From Photobacterium aphoticum (GTDB lineage: Bacteria; Pseudomonadota; Gammaproteobacteria; Enterobacterales; Vibrionaceae), in assembly GCF_001029435.1 (NCBI RefSeq), contig NZ_LDOV01000007.1, positions 1 to 64,000 of the forward strand: 64,000 nt of DNA. Reading direction: 5' to 3'. Below, piece after piece: positions 58,367 through 64,000 of the stretch. A program made the position numbers and the translations under genes. Numbering within the stretch: the first letter of the stretch is position 1; each line of letters begins with the position of its first letter. The notes under the pieces are model-generated. The model was not told the origin of the DNA and did no database searches. It saw nothing but the letters and a program-made list of their open reading frames with translations.

Positions 58367-59470
58367 ATGGCATTAAGCAGCGCAAAGGACATCATTGAAG
58401 ACATTCGTCAGGGCAAAATGGTGATTTTGATGGATGACGAAGATCGGGAAAACGAAGGGGACCTGATCATCGCCGCTGACAAGATCACACCAGAAGCGAT
58501 TAACTTTATGGCCCGTCACGGCCGTGGTTTGATCTGCCTCACCCTGACCAAAGCTCGTTGTAAGCAGTTGAACCTGCCATTGATGGTGCAAGACAACACT
58601 GAGCAGTTCAGCACCAACTTCACCGTGTCCATTGAAGCGGCAGAAGGGGTGACCACCGGTATTTCCGCCGCCGATCGCGCCCGTACGGTGCAGGCAGCCG
58701 TTGCCGCCAATGCGAATGCGGCAGACATTGTGATGCCGGGACACATTTTCCCGCTGATGGCACAAGAAGGTGGCGTGCTGACTCGCGCTGGTCATACCGA
58801 AGCCGGTTGTGACATTGCCCGTCTGGCTGGGCTGGAGCCATCAAGCGTGATCGTGGAAATCCTCAATGAAGACGGCACCATGGCGCGTCGTCCGGATCTG
58901 GAAGTGTTTGCCGAAGAGCACGGTCTGAAATTGGGCACCATCGCCGATTTGATTGAGTACCGTAACAACAACGAAACCACCATCGAGCGCGTGGCACAGT
59001 GTGTCTTGCCGACCGAGTTCGGTGAGTTTGACATGATCACCTACCGCGACACCATTGATAACCAGATCCATTACGCACTGACGAAGCCGTCGGTGTCAGC
59101 AGACGCCGCGCCATTGGTGCGTGTGCATTTGCAAGATACCTTTAAAGACATTCTGCACTCTGGCGCGTCGCAGTGGACGTTACCTGCAGCCATGCAACGC
59201 GTTGCCAGCGAAGGCGGTGTGCTGGTGGTACTGAGCAAAGCAGACAGTCAGGAAGCGGTATTAACTAAAGTACGCCAGATGGCAGCGCAGACCGATGGCA
59301 AGCCAATGGTCAAAGTGAACGTGAAAGATCAGTCTCGTCAGGTTGGGGTCGGATCGCAGATTCTGGCGGATCTGGGCGTGTCGAAGATGCGTCTGCTGTC
59401 ATCAAGCAACCAACGTTATCACTCGCTCTCAGGCTTTGGTCTGGAAGTGGTAGAATACATTTGTCAGTAA
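58367..59470 (+). CDS. ribB: 3,4-dihydroxy-2-butanone-4-phosphate synthase with degenerate GTP cyclohydrolase II domain (RibBX)
   Basis: The N-terminal domain (about 1-205) is a normal RibB, with [11 protein letters not shown] and the HTEA region. It should make the four-carbon lumazine precursor from ribulose 5-phosphate. The C-terminal domain (about 210-367) resembles GTP cyclohydrolase II in overall pattern but lacks its zinc-binding cysteines: the expected CLTGDxxxSxxCxC motif is absent. So it is unlikely to hydrolyse GTP, and a separate ribA is needed elsewhere. Annotating it as bifunctional RibBA would be misleading. Confidence 0.9.
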   Translation: MALSSAKDIIEDIRQGKMVILMDDEDRENEGDLIIAADKITPEAINFMARHGRGLICLTLTKARCKQLNLPLMVQDNTEQFSTNFTVSIEAAEGVTTGISAADRARTVQAAVAANANAADIVMPGHIFPLMAQEGGVLTRAGHTEAGCDIARLAGLEPSSVIVEILNEDGTMARRPDLEVFAEEHGLKLGTIADLIEYRNNNETTIERVAQCVLPTEFGEFDMITYRDTIDNQIHYALTKPSVSADAAPLVRVHLQDTFKDILHSGASQWTLPAAMQRVASEGGVLVVLSKADSQEAVLTKVRQMAAQTDGKPMVKVNVKDQSRQVGVGSQILADLGVSKMRLLSSSNQRYHSLSGFGLEVVEYICQ

Positions 59471-59568
59471 AAAGCCGTTGGGCGCGTCAGACGGCGCGCG
59501 CACGGACTTCGTTTTCATTATATACGGGTGAGAAACCGGCGAAAAACGCAGGCAAAGATGCGCATTGG

Positions 59569-59589
59569 TATCACATATAAAGTGTGATA
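59569..59589. repeat. Inverted repeat upstream of ribH
   Basis: Perfect 7-base arms TATCACA and TGTGATA surround a 7-base centre in the 168-base gap before ribH. It could be an operator or part of a promoter. The orientation is opposite to a CRP site. Confidence 0.4.
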
Positions 59590-59638
59590 GACTCCCGCAG
59601 TTTCTCATACTGGAAAAGACATAGTCACAGGAAGGCCC

Positions 59639-60109
59639 ATGAAGGTAATTGAAGGCGCCATCGCGGCACCAAACGCAAAAGTTGCTATCGTAATTGCACG
59701 CTTCAACAGCTTTATCAACGAAAGTTTGCTAGCAGGCGCGCTAGATGCTCTGAAACGCCAGGGTCAAGTCAGTGATGACAACATCACTGTTGTACGTTGC
59801 CCAGGTGCTTACGAGCTACCTCTAGTTGCACAGCAAGTGGCTAAGAGCGATCGTTATGACGCTATCGTTGCGCTTGGCTCTGTGATCCGTGGCGGTACGC
59901 CGCATTTTGATTATGTTGCCGGTGAGTGTAACAAAGGTCTGGCGCAAATTGCTCTTGAGTACAACACTCCAGTAGCATTTGGCGTTCTGACTGTAGATTC
60001 TATCGAACAAGCCATTGAGCGTGCCGGTACCAAGGCTGGTAATAAAGGGGCAGAGGCTGCACTAAGCGCGCTCGAAATGGTGAATGTCCTGTCCCAAATC
60101 GAATCCTAA
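59639..60109 (+). CDS. ribH: 6,7-dimethyl-8-ribityllumazine synthase
   Basis: RibH condenses the two riboflavin precursors to lumazine. The 156-residue length is normal. F22-N23, the PGAYELP motif (55-61) and catalytic H89 in GGTPHFDYV are present. It is next to nusB, as in E. coli, and its stop codon overlaps a possible ATG of that gene. Confidence 0.97.
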   Translation: MKVIEGAIAAPNAKVAIVIARFNSFINESLLAGALDALKRQGQVSDDNITVVRCPGAYELPLVAQQVAKSDRYDAIVALGSVIRGGTPHFDYVAGECNKGLAQIALEYNTPVAFGVLTVDSIEQAIERAGTKAGNKGAEAALSALEMVNVLSQIES

Positions 60110-60120
60110 TGGGGGTTACT

Positions 60121-60576
60121 GTGAAACCAGCCGCACGTCGTAATGCACGTCAGTTTGCTGTACAAGCTATTTATTCTTGGCAAATCACCAAAGACAATGT
60201 TGCTGACATTGAAATGCACTTCTTGTCAGGTGATAACTTTGAAGAAGAAGAGTTTAAGGCTGAAGCGCCTGCGCTTGCCGCTCCGCATACAGATGTTGCG
60301 TACTTCCGTGATCTGCTAACAGGTGTTGTACTGAACCATCAGGAACTGGACAGCAAGATGCGTCCATACTTGTCGCGTCCGCTACAGGATCTGGATCAGA
60401 TGGAACTTGCGCTACTTCGTCTTGCTATGTACGAGATGCTTAAGCGTGATGACGTTCCATACAAAGTGGTGATCAACGAAGCTATCGAATTGGCGAAAGC
60501 CTTCGGTGCAGAAGACAGCCACAAGTTTGTTAATGGCGTGCTGGACAAAGCAGCGCCAACACTTCGCAAGAAGTAA
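60121..60576 (+). CDS. nusB: Transcription antitermination factor NusB
   Basis: NusB joins NusE on boxA RNA for antitermination of rRNA operons. From the GTG at 60121 the protein has 151 residues, starting [20 protein letters not shown], as in E. coli. The GTG is five bases after GGGGG. An upstream ATG (60109) overlapping the ribH stop has no ribosome binding site. The conserved C-terminal part ([21 protein letters not shown]) is intact. A terminator follows. Confidence 0.95.
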   Translation: MKPAARRNARQFAVQAIYSWQITKDNVADIEMHFLSGDNFEEEEFKAEAPALAAPHTDVAYFRDLLTGVVLNHQELDSKMRPYLSRPLQDLDQMELALLRLAMYEMLKRDDVPYKVVINEAIELAKAFGAEDSHKFVNGVLDKAAPTLRKK

Positions 60577-60592
60577 TCACGATATATTTTTC

Positions 60593-60617
60593 AAGGCCAG
60601 CATTGCTGGCCTTTTTT
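60593..60617 (+). terminator. Intrinsic terminator after nusB
   Basis: An 8-bp stem AGGCCAGC/GCTGGCCT with a 3-base loop is followed by six T. It sits only 34 bases before thiL. Confidence 0.9.
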
Positions 60618-60650
60618 CTATCTTTTTTCTCTCCATGCAATAGAAGCATT

Positions 60651-61625
60651 ATGGCTACCAACGAATTTGATCTTATTGCGCGTTATTTTGCGCATCAGGC
60701 GGTAAACCGCAAGGATGTGGCGTTGGCGATCGGTGACGATTGTGCAGTGCTGGATGTGCCTGTCGGCAGCCAGTTAGCAGTGAGTACTGACTCGTTAGTT
60801 GCTGGCACCCATTTTCTTTCTGAGGCCGATCCGGTGCGCGTGGCACACAAAGCCTTGGCCTCTAACTTAAGTGATTTGGCGGCCATGGGCGCGACCCCGG
60901 CGTGGGTGTCGTTGGCACTGACCATGCCGGAGCCGGACGAAGCTTGGCTGGCCGGGTTCTGTCAGGGCTTTTTTGCGTTGGCGGAATACTACAACGTGCA
61001 GCTCATCGGTGGGGATACCACCAAAGGGCCATTGAGCTTAACGCTGACCGTGCAGGGTTTTGTGCCACAAGGCAAAGCCCTGACCCGTTGTGGCGCCCAA
61101 TCTGGCGACTGGATTTATGTGACCGGCACCCTGGGTGACAGCGCTGCTGGCCTGGCGTTGTTGCTGGGACAGAAAAGCGTGGATGATGCGGCATTGGCGG
61201 AGACCTTGATTGATCGTCACTATTGCGCTCAACCGCGTATTTTGGCCGGACAGGCTTTGCGTGGGATTGCGTCGGCAGCACTCGACATTTCTGACGGTTT
61301 AGTGTCTGATCTAGGACACATTTTGAAGCGCTCGGGTGTAGCGGCAGTGATCGAGGTGGACAAGTTACCCTTGTCTGAAGAGTTGCGCCGTTTTGAACCG
61401 GACGCGGAGAAAGCGAGTCAATTGGCGCTGACCAGTGGGGAAGAATACGAACTGTGCTTTACCGTACCGGAAGTGAACCGGGGCGCGGTGGAGACCGCAC
61501 TGGCACATTGTGGCGTGAAGGCCACCTGTGTAGGGCAATTGCGTCCAGGGACAGGGATTACCTTATTCAACGCTGGAGAGGCCGTGGATTGGCAACTTCA
61601 GGGTTATGATCATTTTGCGGAGTAA
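60651..61625 (+). CDS. thiL: Thiamine-monophosphate kinase
   Basis: ThiL phosphorylates thiamine monophosphate to the active diphosphate. From the ATG at 60651 the protein has 324 residues. The ATP/Mg-binding motif GDDCAV and STDSLVAGTHF are visible near the N-terminus, and GDTTKGPLS and DISDGL lie further on. The frame runs upstream through the nusB terminator, so the inner start is chosen. pgpA begins 3 bases after its stop. Confidence 0.95.
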   Translation: MATNEFDLIARYFAHQAVNRKDVALAIGDDCAVLDVPVGSQLAVSTDSLVAGTHFLSEADPVRVAHKALASNLSDLAAMGATPAWVSLALTMPEPDEAWLAGFCQGFFALAEYYNVQLIGGDTTKGPLSLTLTVQGFVPQGKALTRCGAQSGDWIYVTGTLGDSAAGLALLLGQKSVDDAALAETLIDRHYCAQPRILAGQALRGIASAALDISDGLVSDLGHILKRSGVAAVIEVDKLPLSEELRRFEPDAEKASQLALTSGEEYELCFTVPEVNRGAVETALAHCGVKATCVGQLRPGTGITLFNAGEAVDWQLQGYDHFAE

Positions 61626-61628
61626 AGC

Positions 61629-62114
61629 GTGGAGAACCCAAAAGCAAAACTGAAGATGAACAACCCGTGGCACTTGTTGGCGACGGGGTTTGGGAGCGGC
61701 CTGTCTCCGATCATTCCGGGAACGATGGGGACACTGGCGGCGATCCCGCTATATCTGCTGATTGCCCAGTTACCGTTTGCGGTTTACCTGCTGATCATCC
61801 TGGTGTCGGCGATCATCGGTATTCGTATTTGTCAGAAAACCTCTGACGATATGGGCGTACACGATCACGGCAGTATTGTGTGGGACGAATTCGTGGGCTT
61901 TTGGATCACCATGGCGATTGCGCCGGCGGTGACCTGGCAGTGGGTACTGGCAGGCTTCGTGCTGTTCCGCTTCTTTGACATGGTAAAGCCATGGCCGATC
62001 AGCTGGCTGGACAAGCACGTACACGGCGGCTTCGGTATCATGGTTGATGACATTCTGGCAGGCTTGATGGCAATGATTGCGCTGTGGGGCGTGGGTTACT
62101 GGTTTGGCTGGTAA
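61629..62114 (+). CDS. pgpA: Phosphatidylglycerophosphatase A
   Basis: PgpA dephosphorylates phosphatidylglycerophosphate in phospholipid synthesis at the inner membrane. The 161-residue protein has the family motifs NPWHLLATGFGSGLSPI and IVWDEFVGFW, and three to four hydrophobic segments. The GTG start at 61629, seven bases after GGAG, matches the E. coli protein. An in-frame ATG at 61656 is an alternative. Confidence 0.95.
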   Translation: MENPKAKLKMNNPWHLLATGFGSGLSPIIPGTMGTLAAIPLYLLIAQLPFAVYLLIILVSAIIGIRICQKTSDDMGVHDHGSIVWDEFVGFWITMAIAPAVTWQWVLAGFVLFRFFDMVKPWPISWLDKHVHGGFGIMVDDILAGLMAMIALWGVGYWFGW

Positions 62115-62156
62115 GCCGTAGCCAGAAAAGACCGGGTCAGGAAAACAGCCTGATAA

Positions 62157-62185
62157 TAAAAAACCGCGCATTGCGCGGTTTTTTT
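62157..62185. terminator. Bidirectional terminator between pgpA and dxs
   Basis: AACCGCGC and GCGCGGTT arms around ATT carry an A run on the left and a T run on the right, between convergent genes. Confidence 0.92.
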
Positions 62186-62234
62186 GTGACTGAAGCCATC
62201 GGCCCTTATCGCCGATGTGCTTAGCTTTTTAGCG

Positions 62235-64000
62235 TTAGCTTTCGATGTAAGCGCGGATCTGTTTCTCGATACCCGCCGCATCAATCTCCAGCATCGCATG
62301 CAGTTCAGCTTGTGTGCCTTGCTCAATGAAGCGATCCGGCAAGCCAAGATTTAACACCGGCTTGAGGATTTTCTGTTTCATCAGGAACTCATTCACACCG
62401 CTCCCCGCACCGCCGGCAATGGCGTTTTCTTCCAGCGTCACCAGCACATCGTGCGTAGCGGCCAATTCCAGAATCAAACTTTCATCCAGTGGTTTCACAA
62501 AGCGCATGTCAGTTACGGTTGCATCGAGCGACTCTGCTGCGTCCAGCGCATAGCTGAGCAACGTACCAAAGCTTAAGATCGCCACGCGAGGGGCTTTCGC
62601 TTCAGCCGCTTGCTGGCTTTCACGGCGTACCACACCTTTACCGATTGGCAGAGCCGCCATCTCGGTGGTTGGTGTTACGCCTGTGCCGCTGCCGCGTGGG
62701 TAGCGTACGGCACTCGGTCCTTGGTGCATGTGGCCGGTGTACAGCATCTGGCGACATTCGTTTTCATCGCTTGGCGTCATGATCACCATGTTCGGGATAC
62801 AACGCATAAAGCTCAAATCAAACGAGCCTTGGTGCGTTTGACCGTCTGCGCCTACCAAGCCGCCACGGTCAATGGCAAACATCACCGGCAGATCCATGAT
62901 CGCCACATCGTGGATCAACTGATCGTAACCACGCTGCAGGAAGGTCGAGTAAATCGCCACCACCGGGTGGTAACCGCCAATGGCCATACCGGTTGCCAGC
63001 GTGACTGCGTGCTGCTCGGCAATGGCGACATCGAAGTACTGATCCGGATACGCTTTCGAGAAAGCGACCATGCCAGATCCTTCACGCATGGCTGGTGTGA
63101 TTGCCATCAGCTTGTCGTCTTGCGCGGCCATGTCACACAGCCAGTCACCAAAAATGTTAGAGAACGTTGGTTGGCTCTTGGCTTTTGGAATAGGGTTCTG
63201 GGTCAGATCGAATTTCGGTACCGCGTGGTAGTTGATTGGATCTGCTTCAGCAGGAGCGTAGCCTTTGCCTTTTTTAGTCATAATGTGCAAGAACTGCGGA
63301 CCTTTCATGTTGCGCATGTTCTTGATGGTTTTGACCAGTTCCACCACATCGTGACCGTCAACCGGACCGATGTAGTTAAAGCCCAGCTCTTCAAACATGG
63401 TGCCAGGAACCACCATGCCTTTCAGGTGCTCTTCTGCACGTTTGACCAATTCTTTGATCGGTGGCGCGCCCGACAGCACTTTCTTTCCACCTTCGCGGAT
63501 CGTGGTGTACAGGTTGCCAGAAAGCAGACGTGCCAAATGATTATTCAGCGCGCCGACGTTTTCTGAAATCGACATTTCGTTGTCGTTCAGGATCACCAGC
63601 ATGTCCGGGTGAATGTCACCGGCGTGGTTCATGGCTTCAAACGCCATGCCTGCGGTGATCGCGCCATCGCCGATCACGCTGACCACCTTGCGGCCTTCGC
63701 CTTCTTTCTCGGCGGCAATCGCCATGCCCAAACCGGCACTGATTGAGGTCGATGAGTGACCCACCGACAACACGTCGTATTCGCTTTCTTCGCGCCACGG
63801 GAACGGATGCACACCGCCTTTTTGACGGATGGTGCCCATTTTCTCACGGCGGCCAGTTAGAATTTTGTGCGGGTATGCTTGATGGCCCACATCCCAGATC
63901 AGGTGATCAAACGGGGTGTTGTACACATAATGCAAAGCCACTGTCAGCTCGACCGCGCCGAGGCCAGAGGCAAAGTGCCCACTGCTTTGGCTGACTGACT
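62235..64000 (-). CDS. dxs: 1-deoxy-D-xylulose-5-phosphate synthase (5' end outside window)
   Basis: Dxs makes DXP from pyruvate and glyceraldehyde 3-phosphate, the first step of the pathway that also uses ispG. The frame stays open to the window edge and begins [20 protein letters not shown], which matches about residue 42 of E. coli Dxs. About 41 N-terminal residues are therefore missing. The thiamine diphosphate motif ([15 protein letters not shown]) and the transketolase-like C-terminal domains are intact. ispA and xseB are expected further upstream but are not in the window. Confidence 0.96.
   Translation of the reverse strand, partial: SVSQSSGHFASGLGAVELTVALHYVYNTPFDHLIWDVGHQAYPHKILTGRREKMGTIRQKGGVHPFPWREESEYDVLSVGHSSTSISAGLGMAIAAEKEGEGRKVVSVIGDGAITAGMAFEAMNHAGDIHPDMLVILNDNEMSISENVGALNNHLARLLSGNLYTTIREGGKKVLSGAPPIKELVKRAEEHLKGMVVPGTMFEELGFNYIGPVDGHDVVELVKTIKNMRNMKGPQFLHIMTKKGKGYAPAEADPINYHAVPKFDLTQNPIPKAKSQPTFSNIFGDWLCDMAAQDDKLMAITPAMREGSGMVAFSKAYPDQYFDVAIAEQHAVTLATGMAIGGYHPVVAIYSTFLQRGYDQLIHDVAIMDLPVMFAIDRGGLVGADGQTHQGSFDLSFMRCIPNMVIMTPSDENECRQMLYTGHMHQGPSAVRYPRGSGTGVTPTTEMAALPIGKGVVRRESQQAAEAKAPRVAILSFGTLLSYALDAAESLDATVTDMRFVKPLDESLILELAATHDVLVTLEENAIAGGAGSGVNEFLMKQKILKPVLNLGLPDRFIEQGTQAELHAMLEIDAAGIEKQIRAYIES

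Noticed and set aside
59569..59589. CRP-binding site before ribH
   Set aside because: The arms read TCACA...TGTGA, the reverse of the CRP half-site order, so CRP binding is not expected.

Overview
The window is chromosomal DNA from a gammaproteobacterium. Gene content and order point to the Vibrionaceae: pepB-ndk-rlmN-pilW-rodZ-ispG-hisS-yfgM-bamB-der, then yfgJ, xseA/guaB-guaA, and nrdR-ribD-ribE-ribBX-ribH-nusB-thiL-pgpA. A halophilic or marine lineage such as Salinivibrio or Grimontia would fit, but that is inference. No tRNA, rRNA, CRISPR array, transposase or phage gene was seen.

Layout. (1) 396-3630: two adjacent intact PepB aminopeptidase paralogues, then ndk. (2) 3891-12800: a housekeeping run from rlmN to der, covering rRNA/tRNA methylation, a type IV pilus pilotin, cell shape, isoprenoids, HisRS, outer-membrane assembly and ribosome GTPase. 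(3) 12946-15569: an EmrAB-type drug efflux pair inserted between der and yfgJ. (4) 16368-34270: the main accessory region, a complete LapA-type surface-adhesin system. A leftward six-gene operon encodes HlyD-type adaptor, TolC-type pore, OmpA-like lipoprotein, LapG protease, LapD c-di-GMP receptor and LapB-type ABC exporter. A divergent 9.5-kb gene encodes a 3182-residue adhesin with 19 tandem repeats, a VWA domain and a type I secretion signal. (5) 34407-46257: xseA, guaB, guaA, an AbgT transporter, S-formylglutathione hydrolase, a LysR regulator, tadA, a previously missed 45-residue very basic ORF, and mltF. (6) 46615-55838: purL, a HAD phosphatase, an unknown membrane protein, glnB, a tandem 182-bp repeat, a GNAT acetyltransferase, a YitT membrane protein and glyA. 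(7) 56034-64000: nrdR, riboflavin genes, nusB, thiL, pgpA and the 3' part of dxs.

How the parts work together. The adhesin carries a TAAG site in its N-terminal retention module. This is the expected cleavage target of the periplasmic protease LapG, and LapD (degenerate GGDEF/EAL) should sequester LapG when c-di-GMP is high. All parts needed to secrete, hold and release the adhesin are in one block. PurR-like operators precede guaB, guaA, purL and glyA, so a purine regulon is visible across the window. A Fur-like box lies upstream of the yitT-like gene.

The Lap system belongs to a known family, and I see no wholly new system. The least explained items are the basic micro-ORF at 44265-44402, the tandem 182-bp element after glnB, the duplicated pepB, and a hairpin enclosing the adhesin start codon. 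All site calls were made by eye.
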